A stretch of DNA of 64,000 nt from Lasioglossum baleicum (taxonomy: Eukaryota; Arthropoda; Insecta; Hymenoptera; Halictidae), in the NCBI RefSeq assembly GCF_051020765.1, contig NW_027469099.1, forward strand, positions 992,001 to 1,056,000. Reading direction: 5' to 3'. Positions within the stretch are counted from its first letter, which is position 1. Each line of letters opens with the position of its first letter. The notes under the pieces were generated by a model that worked only from the letters and a program-made list of their open reading frames with translations, was not told the DNA's origin and did no database searches. Positions 21,733-36,176 of this stretch are shown piece after piece. The translations under genes were made by a program, and so were the position numbers.

Positions 21733-24700
21733 ATGCATGCGCATAAGTTAAATTACCTGCATACCGCCGTTTCCTCAAACTGTGTGTTCATAACTGGCAC
21801 TGGGAGGATCGCAGTGCCACCACTGCGAGGAGGCCCAGGACTCTGCGCGGCATACGCTGGAAAAATGTCCAGCGTGGTAGGCACCGCGCAGAGACCTAAT
21901 GGGCGTTATCGGGATGGACCTTTCGTTCCCGGTCGTGGTCGACCACATGATCGGCAGCGGGAGGTCAAGAGCAGCGTTTGCCTCCTTCTGCGAGATTGTG
22001 ATAACGCAGAAGGAGGCAGCGGAAAGGGAGAGGGAAGCCGACCCCCTCTCCGCCAGGAGTCTAGCATCGGCGGGGCAACCCCGACGAGGCCGACGGCCCC
22101 CAGTAAGGGGCCGCAGACGTAATGGCGGCGGTGGGACTACTTAGTACTTCCAACGCCGCCAAGGGGGGCTGGCCGTTAAGGCGTCCCCGGGGTGGGCAGG
22201 TCGCGGGGGGCGAGGTGGAGCAATAATCCCCTCTCCGCCTCTACAAAGATGCGACCTGCCGGTCGACCCCCCTCCTTTTATTTTATAATATTTCATTTTA
22301 TTCTATATATATTTTATATTCTATATTATAAATTTTATCTTTATCTTTCATTCCCTTTATTTTGCCACCCCTTCTTATGTTTGTTGTGTTTTGTCCATTG
22401 TATTTATTTACTTATTATTATTTATTTATTTATTGACTTTTATTTTATCTATTTTATCTATACACGTTTTCATTTATTGATTTTATCTTTTATTTTATCT
22501 TATTTTTAAGTTTTATGCGGGTCGACCAGGGGGGTGGGACGGGGGGGGCCGACGCGAGCCGGAACTCGCCTGTGTCCCCCCCTTGTCGCGTGCGGAAAAA
22601 AATACAATGCAGCGTGTACGAGTATTTGCACATGTATAAAAATCGGATGGCGCGGTAACAAAAATTCTAAATTATACAGCACAAGTTGCAGCAATGCATG
22701 CGCATAAGTTAAATTACCTGCATACCGCCGTTTCCTCAAACTGTGTGTTCATAACTGGCACTGGGAGGATCGCAGTGCCACCACTGCGAGGAGGCCCAGG
22801 ACTCTGCGCGGCATACGCTGGAAGAATGTCCAGCGTGGTAGGCACCGCGCAGAGACCTAATGGGCGTTATCGGGATGGACCTTTCGTTGCCGGTCGTGAT
22901 CGACCACATGATCGGCAGCGGGAGGTCAAGAGCAGCGTTTGCCTCCTTCTGCGAGATTGTGATAACGCAGAAGGAGGCAGCGGAAAGGGAGAGGGAAGCC
23001 GACCCCCTCTCCGCCAGGAGTCTAGCATCGGCGGGGCAACCCCGACGAGGCCGACGGCCCCCAGTAAGGGGTCGCTGACGTAATGGCGGCGGTGGGACTA
23101 CTTAGTACTTCCAACGCCGCCAAGGGGGGCTGGCCGTTAAGGCGTCCCCGGGGTGGGCAGGTCGCGGGGGGCGAGGTGGAGCAATAATCCCCTCTCCGCC
23201 TCTACAAAGATGCGACCTGCCGGTCGACCCCCCTCCTTTTATTTTATAATATTTCATTTTATTCTATATATATTTTATATTCTATATTATAAATTTTATC
23301 TTTATCTTTCATTCCCTTTATTTTGCCACCCCTTCTTATGTTTGTTGTGTTTTGTCCATTGTATTTATTTACTTATTATTATTTATTTATTTATTGACTT
23401 TTATTTTATCTATTTTATCTATACACGTTTTCATTTATTGATTTTATCTTTTATTTTATCTTATTTTTAAGTATTATGCGGGTCGACCAGGGGGGTGGGA
23501 CGGGGGGGGCCGACGCGAGCCGGGACTCGCCTGTGTCCCCCCCTTGTCGCGTGCGGAAAAAAATACAATGCAGCGTGTACGAGTATTTGCACATGTATAA
23601 AAATCGGATGGCGCGGTAACAAAAATTCTAAATTATACAGCACAAGTTGCAGCAATGCATGCGCATAAGTTAAATTACCTGCATACCGCCGTTTCCTCAA
23701 ACTGTGTGTTCATAACTGGCACTGGGAGGATCGCAGTGCCACCACTGCGAGGAGGCCCAGGACTCTGCCCGGCATACGCTGGAAGAATGTCCAGCGTGGT
23801 AGGCACCGCGCAGAGACCTAATGGGCGTTATCGGGATGGACCTTTCGTTGCCGGTCGTGGTCGACCACATGATCGGCAGCGGGAGGTCAAGAGCAGCGTT
23901 TGCCTCCTTCTGCGAGATTGTGATAACGCAGAAGGAGGCAGCGGAAAGGGAGAGGGAAGCCGACCCCCTCTCCGCCAGGAGTCTAGCATCGGCGGGGCAA
24001 CCCCGACGAGGCCGACGGCCCCCAGTAAGGGGCCGCAGACGTAATGGCGGCGGTGGGACTACTTAGTACTTCCAACGCCGCCAAGGGGGGCTGGCCGTTA
24101 AGGCGTCCCCGGGGTGGGCGGGTCGCGGGGGGCGAGGTGGAGCAATAATCCCCTCTCCGCCTCTACAAAGATGCGACCTGCCGGTCGACCCCCCTCCTTT
24201 TATTTTATAATATTTCATTTTATTCTATATATATTTTATATTCTATATTATAAATTTTATCTTTATCTTTCATTCCCTTTATTTCGCCACCCCTTCTTAT
24301 GTTTGTTGTGTTTTGTCCATTGTATTTATTTACTTATTATTATTTATTTATTTATTAACTTTTATTTTATCTATTTTATCTATACACGTTTTCATTTATT
24401 GATTTTATCTTTTATTTTATCTTATTTTTAAGTTTTATGCGGGTCGACCAGGGGGGTGGGACGGGGGGGGGCCGACGCGAGCCGGAACTCGCCTGTGTCC
24501 AACCCTTGTCGCGTGCGGAAAAAAATACAATGCAGCGTGTACGAGTATTTGCACATGTATAAAAATCGGATGGCGCGGTAACAAAAATTCTAAATTATAC
24601 AGCACAAATTGCAGCAATGCATGCGCATAAGTTAAATTACCTGCATACCGCCGTTTCCTCAAACTGTGTGTTCATAACTGGCACTGGGAGGATCGCAGTG

Positions 24701-27700
24701 CCACCACTGCGAGGAGGCCCAGGACTCTGCGCGGCATACGCTGGAAGAATGTCCAGCGTGGTAGGCACCGCGCAGAGACCTAATGGGCGTTATCGGGATG
24801 GACCTTTCGTTGCCGGTCGTGGTCGACCACATGATCGGCAGCGGGAGGTCAAGAGCAGCGTTTGCCTCCTTCTGCGAGATTGTGATAACGCAGAAGGAGG
24901 CAGCGGAAAGGGAGAGGGAAGCCGACCCCCTCTCCGCCAGGAGTCTAGCATCGGCGGGGCAACCCCGACGAGGCCGACGGCCCCCAGTAAGGGGTCGCTG
25001 ACGTAATGGCGGCGGTGGGACTACTTAGTACTTCCAACGCCGCCAAGGGGGGCTGGCCGTTAAGGCGTCCCCGGGGTGGGCAGGTCGCGGGGGGCGAGGT
25101 GAAGCAATAATCCCCTCTCCGCCTCTACAAAGATGCGACCTGCCGGTCGACCCCCCTCCTTTTATTTTATAATATTTCATTTTATTCTATATATATTTTA
25201 TATTCTATATTATAAATTTTATCTTTATCTTTCATTCCCCTTTATTTTGCCACCCCTTCTTATGTTTGTTGTGTTTTGTCCATTGTATTTATTTACTTAT
25301 TATTATTTATTTATTTATTGACTTTTATTTTATCTATTTTATCTATACACGTTTTCATTTATTGATTTTATCTTTTATTTTATCTTATTTTTAAGTTTTA
25401 TGCGGGTCGACCAGGGGGGTGGGACGGGGGGGGGCCGACGCGAGCCGGAACTCGCCTGTGTCCCCCCCTTGTCGCGTGCGGAAAAAAATACAATGCAGCG
25501 TGTACGAGTATTTGCACATGTATAAAAATCGGATGGCGCGGTAACAAAAATTCTAAATTATACAGCACAAGTTGCAGCAATGCATGCGCATAAGTTAAAT
25601 TACCTGCATACCGCCGTTTCCTCAAACTGTGTGTTCATAACTGGCACTGGGAGGATCGCAGTGCCACCACTGCGAGGAGGCCCAGGACTCTGCGCGGCAT
25701 ACGCTGGAAGAATGTCCAGCGTGGTAGGCACCGCGCAGAGACCTAATGGGCGTTATCGGGATGGACCTTTCGTTGCCGGTCGTGGTCGACCACATGATCG
25801 GCAGCGGGAGGTCAAGAGCAGCGTTTGCCTCCTTCTGCGAGATTGTGATAACGCAGAAGGAGGCAGCGGAAAGGGAGAGGGAAGCCGACCCCCTCTCCGC
25901 CAGGAGTCTAGCATCGGCGGGGCAACCCCGACGAGGCCGACGGCCCCCAGTAAGGGGTCGCTGACGTAATGGCGGCGGTGGGACTACTTAGTACTTCCAA
26001 CGCCGCCAAGGGGGGCTGGCCGTTAAGGCGTCCCCGGGGTGGGCAGGTCGCGGGGGGCGAGGTGAAGCAATAATCCCCTCTCCGCCTCTACAAAGATGCG
26101 ACCTGCCGGTCGACCCCCCTCCTTTTATTTTATAATATTTTATTTTATTCTATATATATTTTATATTCTATATTATAAATTTTATCTTTATCTTTCATTC
26201 CCCTTTATTTTGCCACCCCTTCTTATGTTTGTTGTGTTTTGTCCATTGTATTTATTTACTTATTATTATTTATTTATTTATTGACTTTTATTTTATCTAT
26301 TTTATCTATACACGTTTTCATTTATTGATTTTATCTTTTATTTTATCGTATTTTTAAGTTTTATGCGGGTCGACCAGGGGGGTGGGACGGGGGGAGGGGA
26401 CAGACGCGAGCCGGAACTCGCCTGTGTCCCCCCCTTGTCGCGTGCGGAAAAAAATACAATGCAGCGTGTACGAGTATTTGCACATGTATAAAAATCGGAT
26501 GGCGCGGTAACAAAAATTCTAAATTATACAGCACAAGTTGCAGCAATGCATGCGCATAAGTTAAATTACCTGCATACCGCCGTTTCCTCAAACTGTGTGT
26601 TCATAACTGGCACTGGGAGGATCGCAGTGCCACCACTGCGAGGAGGCCCAGGACTCTGCGCGGCATACGCTGGAAGAATGTCCAGCGTGGTAGGCACCGC
26701 GCAGAGACCTAATGGGCGTTATCGGGATGGACCTTTCGTTGCCGGTCGTGATCGACCACATGATCGGCAGCGGGAGGTCAAGAGCAGCGTTTGCCTCCTT
26801 CTGCGAGATTGTGATAACGCAGAAGGAGGCAGCGGAAAGGGAGAGGGAAGCCGACCCCCTCTCCGCCAGGAGTCTAGCATCGGCGGGGCAACCCCGACGA
26901 GGCCGACGGCCCCCAGTAAGGGGTCGCTGACGTAATGGCGGCGGTGGGACTACTTAGTACTTCCAACGCCGCCAAGGGGGGCTGGCCGTTAAGGCGTCCC
27001 CGGGGTGGGCAGGTCGCGGGGGGCGAGGTGGAGCAATAATCCCCTCTCCGCCTCTACAAAGATGCGACCTGCCGGTCGACCCCCCTCCTTTTATTTTATA
27101 ATATTTCATTTTATTCTATATATATTTTATATTCTATATTATAAATTTTATCTTTATCTTTCATTCCCTTTATTTTGCCACCCCTTCTTATGTTTGTTGT
27201 GTTTTGTCCATTGTATTTATTTACTTATTATTATTTATTTATTTATTGACTTTTATTTTATCTATTTTATCTATACACGTTTTCATTTATTGATTTTATC
27301 TTTTATTTTATCTTATTTTTAAGTATTATGCGGGTCGACCAGGGGGGTGGGACGGGGGGGGCCGACGCGAGCCGGGACTCGCCTGTGTCCCCCCCTTGTC
27401 GCGTGCGGAAAAAAATACAATGCAGCGTGTACGAGTATTTGCACATGTATAAAAATCGGATGGCGCGGTAACAAAAATTCTAAATTATACAGCACAAGTT
27501 GCAGCAATGCATGCGCATAAGTTAAATTACCTGCATACCGCCGTTTCCTCAAACTGTGTGTTCATAACTGGCACTGGGAGGATCGCAGTGCCACCACTGC
27601 GAGGAGGCCCAGGACTCTGCCCGGCATACGCTGGAAGAATGTCCAGCGTGGTAGGCACCGCGCAGAGACCTAATGGGCGTTATCGGGATGGACCTTTCGT

Positions 27701-29434
27701 TGCCGGTCGTGGTCGACCACATGATCGGCAGCGGGAGGTCAAGAGCAGCGTTTGCCTCCTTCTGCGAGATTGTGATAACGCAGAAGGAGGCAGCGGAAAG
27801 GGAGAGGGAAGCCGACCCCCTCTCCGCCAGGAGTCTAGCATCGGCGGGGCAACCCCGACGAGGCCGACGGCCCCCAGTAAGGGGCCGCAGACGTAATGGC
27901 GGCGGTGGGACTACTTAGTACTTCCAACGCCGCCAAGGGGGGCTGGCCGTTAAGGCGTCCCCGGGGTGGGCAGGTCGCGGGGGGCGAGGTGGAGCAATAA
28001 TCCCCTCTCCGCCTCTACAAAGATGCGACCTGCCGGTCGACCCCCCTCCTTTTATTTTATAATATTTCATTTTATTCTATATATATTTTATATTCTATAT
28101 TATAAATTTTATCTTTATCTTTCATTCCCTTTATTTCGCCACCCCTTCTTATGTTTGTTGTGTTTTGTCCATTGTATTTATTTACTTATTATTATTTATT
28201 TATTTATTGACTTTTATTTTATCTATTTTATCTATACACGTTTTCATTTATTGATTTTATCTTTTATTTTATCTTATTTTTAAGTTTTATGCGGGTCGAC
28301 CAGGGGGGTGGGACGGGGGGGGGCCGACGCGAGCCGGAACTCGCCTGTGTCCCCCCCTTGTCGCGTGCGGAAAAAAATACAATGCAGCGTGTACGAGTAT
28401 TTGCACATGTATAAAAATCGGATGGCGCGGTAACAAAAATTCTAAATTATACAGCACAAATTGCAGCAATGCATGCGCATAAGTTAAATTACCTGCATAC
28501 CGCCGTTTCCTCAAACTGTGTGTTCATAACTGGCACTGGGAGGATCGCAGTGCCACCACTGCGAGGAGGCCCAGGACTCTGCGCGGCATACGCTGGAAGA
28601 ATGTCCAGCGTGGTAGGCACCGCGCAGAGACCTAATGGGCGTTATCGGGATGGACCTTTCGTTGCCGGTCGTGGTCGACCACATGATCGGCAGCGGGAGG
28701 TCAAGAGCAGCGTTTGCCTCCTTCTGCGAGATTGTGATAACGCAGAAGGAGGCAGCGGAAAGGGAGAGGGAAGCCGACCCCCTCTCCGCCAGGAGTCTAG
28801 CATCGGCGGGGCAACCCCGACGAGGCCGACGGCCCCCAGTAAGGGGTCGCTGACGTAATGGCGGCGGTGGGACTACTTAGTACTTCCAACGCCGCCAAGG
28901 GGGGCTGGCCGTTAAGGCGTCCCCGGGGTGGGCAGGTCGCGGGGGGCGAGGTGAAGCAATAATCCCCTCTCCGCCTCTACAAAGATGCGACCTGCCGGTC
29001 GACCCCCCTCCTTTTATTTTATAATATTTCATTTTATTCTATATATATTTTATATTCTATATTATAAATTTTATCTTTATCTTTCATTCCCCTTTATTTT
29101 GCCACCCCTTCTTATGTTTGTTGTGTTTTGTCCATTGTATTTATTTACTTATTATTATTTATTTATTTATTGACTTTTATTTTATCTATTTTATCTATAC
29201 ACGTTTTCATTTATTGATTTTATCTTTTATTTTATCGTATTTTTAAGTTTTATGCGGGTCGACCAGGGGGGTGGGACGGGGGGAGGGGACAGACGCGAGC
29301 CGGAACTCGCCTGTGTCCCCCCCTTGTCGCGTGCGGAAAAAAATACAATGCAGCGTGTACGAGTATTTGCACATGTATAAAAATCGGATGGCGCGGTAAC
29401 AAAAATTCTAAATTATACAGCACAAGTTGCAGCA
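21733..29434 (+). repeat. central higher-order repeat, copy I (8 units, 7702 bp)
   Basis: Defined by an ordered series of diagnostic variants: unit A with ggaaaaatgtcc plus cgttcccgg (21733), B with gtgatcgacc (22694), C with ctctgcccgg (23655), D following gtgtccaaccc (24617), E with aatattttatttt (25580), F like B (26546), G like C (27507), H with aaggggtcgctgac (28469). B resembles F and C resembles G, suggesting the octamer grew from an older tetramer. Confidence 0.85.
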
Positions 29435-32400
29435 ATGCATGCGCATAAGTTAAATTACCTGCATACCGCCGTTTCCTCAAACTGTGTGTTCATAACTGGC
29501 ACTGGGAGGATCGCAGTGCCACCACTGCGAGGAGGCCCAGGACTCTGCGCGGCATACGCTGGAAAAATGTCCAGCGTGGTAGGCACCGCGCAGAGACCTA
29601 ATGGGCGTTATCGGGATGGACCTTTCGTTCCCGGTCGTGGTCGACCACATGATCGGCAGCGGGAGGTCAAGAGCAGCGTTTGCCTCCTTCTGCGAGATTG
29701 TGATAACGCAGAAGGAGGCAGCGGAAAGGGAGAGGGAAGCCGACCCCCTCTCCGCCAGGAGTCTAGCATCGGCGGGGCAACCCCGACGAGGCCGACGGCC
29801 CCCAGTAAGGGGCCGCAGACGTAATGGCGGCGGTGGGACTACTTAGTACTTCCAACGCCGCCAAGGGGGGCTGGCCGTTAAGGCGTCCCCGGGGTGGGCA
29901 GGTCGCGGGGGGCGAGGTGGAGCAATAATCCCCTCTCCGCCTCTACAAAGATGCGACCTGCCGGTCGACCCCCCTCCTTTTATTTTATAATATTTCATTT
30001 TATTCTATATATATTTTATATTCTATATTATAAATTTTATCTTTATCTTTCATTCCCTTTATTTTGCCACCCCTTCTTATGTTTGTTGTGTTTTGTCCAT
30101 TGTATTTATTTACTTATTATTATTTATTTATTTATTGACTTTTATTTTATCTATTTTATCTATACACGTTTTCATTTATTGATTTTATCTTTTATTTTAT
30201 CTTATTTTTAAGTTTTATGCGGGTCGACCAGGGGGGTGGGACGGGGGGGGCCGACGCGAGCCGGAACTCGCCTGTGTCCCCCCCTTGTCGCGTGCGGAAA
30301 AAAATACAATGCAGCGTGTACGAGTATTTGCACATGTATAAAAATCGGATGGCGCGGTAACAAAAATTCTAAATTATACAGCACAAGTTGCAGCAATGCA
30401 TGCGCATAAGTTAAATTACCTGCATACCGCCGTTTCCTCAAACTGTGTGTTCATAACTGGCACTGGGAGGATCGCAGTGCCACCACTGCGAGGAGGCCCA
30501 GGACTCTGCGCGGCATACGCTGGAAGAATGTCCAGCGTGGTAGGCACCGCGCAGAGACCTAATGGGCGTTATCGGGATGGACCTTTCGTTGCCGGTCGTG
30601 ATCGACCACATGATCGGCAGCGGGAGGTCAAGAGCAGCGTTTGCCTCCTTCTGCGAGATTGTGATAACGCAGAAGGAGGCAGCGGAAAGGGAGAGGGAAG
30701 CCGACCCCCTCTCCGCCAGGAGTCTAGCATCGGCGGGGCAACCCCGACGAGGCCGACGGCCCCCAGTAAGGGGTCGCTGACGTAATGGCGGCGGTGGGAC
30801 TACTTAGTACTTCCAACGCCGCCAAGGGGGGCTGGCCGTTAAGGCGTCCCCGGGGTGGGCAGGTCGCGGGGGGCGAGGTGGAGCAATAATCCCCTCTCCG
30901 CCTCTACAAAGATGCGACCTGCCGGTCGACCCCCCTCCTTTTATTTTATAATATTTCATTTTATTCTATATATATTTTATATTCTATATTATAAATTTTA
31001 TCTTTATCTTTCATTCCCTTTATTTTGCCACCCCTTCTTATGTTTGTTGTGTTTTGTCCATTGTATTTATTTACTTATTATTATTTATTTATTTATTGAC
31101 TTTTATTTTATCTATTTTATCTATACACGTTTTCATTTATTGATTTTATCTTTTATTTTATCTTATTTTTAAGTATTATGCGGGTCGACCAGGGGGGTGG
31201 GACGGGGGGGGCCGACGCGAGCCGGGACTCGCCTGTGTCCCCCCCTTGTCGCGTGCGGAAAAAAATACAATGCAGCGTGTACGAGTATTTGCACATGTAT
31301 AAAAATCGGATGGCGCGGTAACAAAAATTCTAAATTATACAGCACAAGTTGCAGCAATGCATGCGCATAAGTTAAATTACCTGCATACCGCCGTTTCCTC
31401 AAACTGTGTGTTCATAACTGGCACTGGGAGGATCGCAGTGCCACCACTGCGAGGAGGCCCAGGACTCTGCCCGGCATACGCTGGAAGAATGTCCAGCGTG
31501 GTAGGCACCGCGCAGAGACCTAATGGGCGTTATCGGGATGGACCTTTCGTTGCCGGTCGTGGTCGACCACATGATCGGCAGCGGGAGGTCAAGAGCAGCG
31601 TTTGCCTCCTTCTGCGAGATTGTGATAACGCAGAAGGAGGCAGCGGAAAGGGAGAGGGAAGCCGACCCCCTCTCCGCCAGGAGTCTAGCATCGGCGGGGC
31701 AACCCCGACGAGGCCGACGGCCCCCAGTAAGGGGCCGCAGACGTAATGGCGGCGGTGGGACTACTTAGTACTTCCAACGCCGCCAAGGGGGGCTGGCCGT
31801 TAAGGCGTCCCCGGGGTGGGCAGGTCGCGGGGGGCGAGGTGGAGCAATAATCCCCTCTCCGCCTCTACAAAGATGCGACCTGCCGGTCGACCCCCCTCCT
31901 TTTATTTTATAATATTTCATTTTATTCTATATATATTTTATATTCTATATTATAAATTTTATCTTTATCTTTCATTCCCTTTATTTCGCCACCCCTTCTT
32001 ATGTTTGTTGTGTTTTGTCCATTGTATTTATTTACTTATTATTATTTATTTATTTATTAACTTTTATTTTATCTATTTTATCTATACACGTTTTCATTTA
32101 TTGATTTTATCTTTTATTTTATCTTATTTTTAAGTTTTATGCGGGTCGACCAGGGGGGTGGGACGGGGGGGGGGCCGACGCGAGCCGGAACTCGCCTGTG
32201 TCCAACCCTTGTCGCGTGCGGAAAAAAATACAATGCAGCGTGTACGAGTATTTGCACATGTATAAAAATCGGATGGCGCGGTAACAAAAATTCTAAATTA
32301 TACAGCACAAATTGCAGCAATGCATGCGCATAAGTTAAATTACCTGCATACCGCCGTTTCCTCAAACTGTGTGTTCATAACTGGCACTGGGAGGATCGCA

Positions 32401-35400
32401 GTGCCACCACTGCGAGGAGGCCCAGGACTCTGCGCGGCATACGCTGGAAGAATGTCCAGCGTGGTAGGCACCGCGCAGAGACCTAATGGGCGTTATCGGG
32501 ATGGACCTTTCGTTGCCGGTCGTGGTCGACCACATGATCGGCAGCGGGAGGTCAAGAGCAGCGTTTGCCTCCTTCTGCGAGATTGTGATAACGCAGAAGG
32601 AGGCAGCGGAAAGGGAGAGGGAAGCCGACCCCCTCTCCGCCAGGAGTCTAGCATCGGCGGGGCAACCCCGACGAGGCCGACGGCCCCCAGTAAGGGGTCG
32701 CTGACGTAATGGCGGCGGTGGGACTACTTAGTACTTCCAACGCCGCCAAGGGGGGCTGGCCGTTAAGGCGTCCCCGGGGTGGGCAGGTCGCGGGGGGCGA
32801 GGTGAAGCAATAATCCCCTCTCCGCCTCTACAAAGATGCGACCTGCCGGTCGACCCCCCTCCTTTTATTTTATAATATTTCATTTTATTCTATATATATT
32901 TTATATTCTATATTATAAATTTTATCTTTATCTTTCATTCCCCTTTATTTTGCCACCCCTTCTTATGTTTGTTGTGTTTTGTCCATTGTATTTATTTACT
33001 TATTATTATTTATTTATTTATTGACTTTTATTTTATCTATTTTATCTATACACGTTTTCATTTATTGATTTTATCTTTTATTTTATCTTATTTTTAAGTT
33101 TTATGCGGGTCGATTAGGGGGGTGGGACGGGGGGGGGGCCGACGCGAGCCGGAACTCGCCTGTGTCCCCCCCTTGTCGCGTGCGGAAAAAAATACAATGC
33201 AGCGTGTACGAGTATTTGCACATGTATAAAAATCGGATGGCGCGGTAACAAAAATTCTAAATTATACAGCACAAGTTGCAGCAATGCATGCGCATAAGTT
33301 AAATTACCTGCATACCGCCGTTTCCTCAAACTGTGTGTTCATAACTGGCACTGGGAGGATCGCAGTGCCACCACTGCGAGGAGGCCCAGGACTCTGCGCG
33401 GCATACGCTGGAAGAATGTCCAGCGTGGTAGGCACCGCGCAGAGACCTAATGGGCGTTATCGGGATGGACCTTTCGTTGCCGGTCGTGGTCGACCACATG
33501 ATCGGCAGCGGGAGGTCAAGAGCAGCGTTTGCCTCCTTCTGCGAGATTGTGATAACGCAGAAGGAGGCAGCGGAAAGGGAGAGGGAAGCCGACCCCCTCT
33601 CCGCCAGGAGTCTAGCATCGGCGGGGCAACCCCGACGAGGCCGACGGCCCCCAGTAAGGGGTCGCTGACGTAATGGCGGCGGTGGGACTACTTAGTACTT
33701 CCAACGCCGCCAAGGGGGGCTGGCCGTTAAGGCGTCCCCGGGGTGGGCAGGTCGCGGGGGGCGAGGTGAAGCAATAATCCCCTCTCCGCCTCTACAAAGA
33801 TGCGACCTGCCGGTCGACCCCCCTCCTTTTATTTTATAATATTTTATTTTATTCTATATATATTTTATATTCTATATTATAAATTTTATCTTTATCTTTC
33901 ATTCCCCTTTATTTTGCCACCCCTTCTTATGTTTGTTGTGTTTTGTCCATTGTATTTATTTACTTATTATTATTTATTTATTTATTGACTTTTATTTTAT
34001 CTATTTTATCTATACACGTTTTCATTTATTGATTTTATCTTTTATTTTATCGTATTTTTAAGTTTTATGCGGGTCGACCAGGGGGGTGGGACGGGGGGAG
34101 GGGACAGACGCGAGCCGGAACTCGCCTGTGTCCCCCCCTTGTCGCGTGCGGAAAAAAATACAATGCAGCGTGTACGAGTATTTGCACATGTATAAAAATC
34201 GGATGGCGCGGTAACAAAAATTCTAAATTATACAGCACAAGTTGCAGCAATGCATGCGCATAAGTTAAATTACCTGCATACCGCCGTTTCCTCAAACTGT
34301 GTGTTCATAACTGGCACTGGGAGGATCGCAGTGCCACCACTGCGAGGAGGCCCAGGACTCTGCGCGGCATACGCTGGAAGAATGTCCAGCGTGGTAGGCA
34401 CCGCGCAGAGACCTAATGGGCGTTATCGGGATGGACCTTTCGTTGCCGGTCGTGATCGACCACATGATCGGCAGCGGGAGGTCAAGAGCAGCGTTTGCCT
34501 CCTTCTGCGAGATTGTGATAACGCAGAAGGAGGCAGCGGAAAGGGAGAGGGAAGCCGACCCCCTCTCCGCCAGGAGTCTAGCATCGGCGGGGCAACCCCG
34601 ACGAGGCCGACGGCCCCCAGTAAGGGGTCGCTGACGTAATGGCGGCGGTGGGACTACTTAGTACTTCCAACGCCGCCAAGGGGGGCTGGCCGTTAAGGCG
34701 TCCCCGGGGTGGGCAGGTCGCGGGGGGCGAGGTGGAGCAATAATCCCCTCTCCGCCTCTACAAAGATGCGACCTGCCGGTCGACCCCCCTCCTTTTATTT
34801 TATAATATTTCATTTTATTCTATATATATTTTATATTCTATATTATAAATTTTATCTTTATCTTTCATTCCCTTTATTTTGCCACCCCTTCTTATGTTTG
34901 TTGTGTTTTGTCCATTGTATTTATTTACTTATTATTATTTATTTATTTATTGACTTTTATTTTATCTATTTTATCTATACACGTTTTCATTTATTGATTT
35001 TATCTTTTATTTTATCTTATTTTTAAGTATTATGCGGGTCGACCAGGGGGGTGGGACGGGGGGGGCCGACGCGAGCCGGGACTCGCCTGTGTCCCCCCCT
35101 TGTCGCGTGCGGAAAAAAATACAATGCAGCGTGTACGAGTATTTGCACATGTATAAAAATCGGATGGCGCGGTAACAAAAATTCTAAATTATACAGCACA
35201 AGTTGCAGCAATGCATGCGCATAAGTTAAATTACCTGCATACCGCCGTTTCCTCAAACTGTGTGTTCATAACTGGCACTGGGAGGATCGCAGTGCCACCA
35301 CTGCGAGGAGGCCCAGGACTCTGCCCGGCATACGCTGGAAGAATGTCCAGCGTGGTAGGCACCGCGCAGAGACCTAATGGGCGTTATCGGGATGGACCTT

Positions 35401-36176
35401 TCGTTGCCGGTCGTGGTCGACCACATGATCGGCAGCGGGAGGTCAAGAGCAGCGTTTGCCTCCTTCTGCGAGATTGTGATAACGCAGAAGGAGGCAGCGG
35501 AAAGGGAGAGGGAAGCCGACCCCCTCTCCGCCAGGAGTCTAGCATCGGCGGGGCAACCCCGACGAGGCCGACGGCCCCCAGTAAGGGGTCGCTGACGTAA
35601 TGGCGGCGGTGGGACTACTTAGTACTTCCAACGCCGCCAAGGGGGGCTGGCCGTTAAGGCGTCCCCGGGGTGGGCAGGTCGCGGGGGGCGAGGTGAAGCA
35701 ATAATCCCCTCTCCGCCTCTACAAAGATGCGACCTGCCGGTCGACCCCCCTCCTTTTATTTTATAATATTTCATTTTATTCTATATATATTTTATATTCT
35801 ATATTATAAATTTTATCTTTATCTTTCATTCCCCTTTATTTTGCCACCCCTTCTTATGTTTGTTGTGTTTTGTCCATTGTATTTATTTACTTATTATTAT
35901 TTATTTATTTATTGACTTTTATTTTATCTATTTTATCTATACACGTTTTCATTTATTGATTTTATCTTTTATTTTATCGTATTTTTAAGTTTTATGCGGG
36001 TCGACCAGGGGGGTGGGACGGGGGGAGGGGACAGACGCGAGCCGGAACTCGCCTGTGTCCCCCCCTTGTCGCGTGCGGAAAAAAATACAATGCAGCGTGT
36101 ACGAGTATTTGCACATGTATAAAAATCGGATGGCGCGGTAACAAAAATTCTAAATTATACAGCACAAGTTGCAGCA
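29435..36176 (+). repeat. central higher-order repeat, copy II (7 units, 6742 bp)
   Basis: Same A-F series as copy I, starting at 29435 with the A variants. It has one unit fewer: the last unit (35211) combines the G and H markers. It shares the private variant gcgggtcgattagg (near 33110) with copy III (near 39850), so II and III are the closest relatives. Confidence 0.85.
35211..36176 (+). repeat. hybrid satellite unit G/H
   Basis: The 5' part carries ctctgcccgg, which marks G units; the 3' part carries aaggggtcgctgac and gaggtgaagc, which mark H units. In copies I and III the unit with ctctgcccgg at this place ends aaggggccgcagac. The switch lies between about 35325 and 35588. This is the product expected of unequal exchange between neighbouring units, and it explains the 7-unit block. 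Confidence 0.75.
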
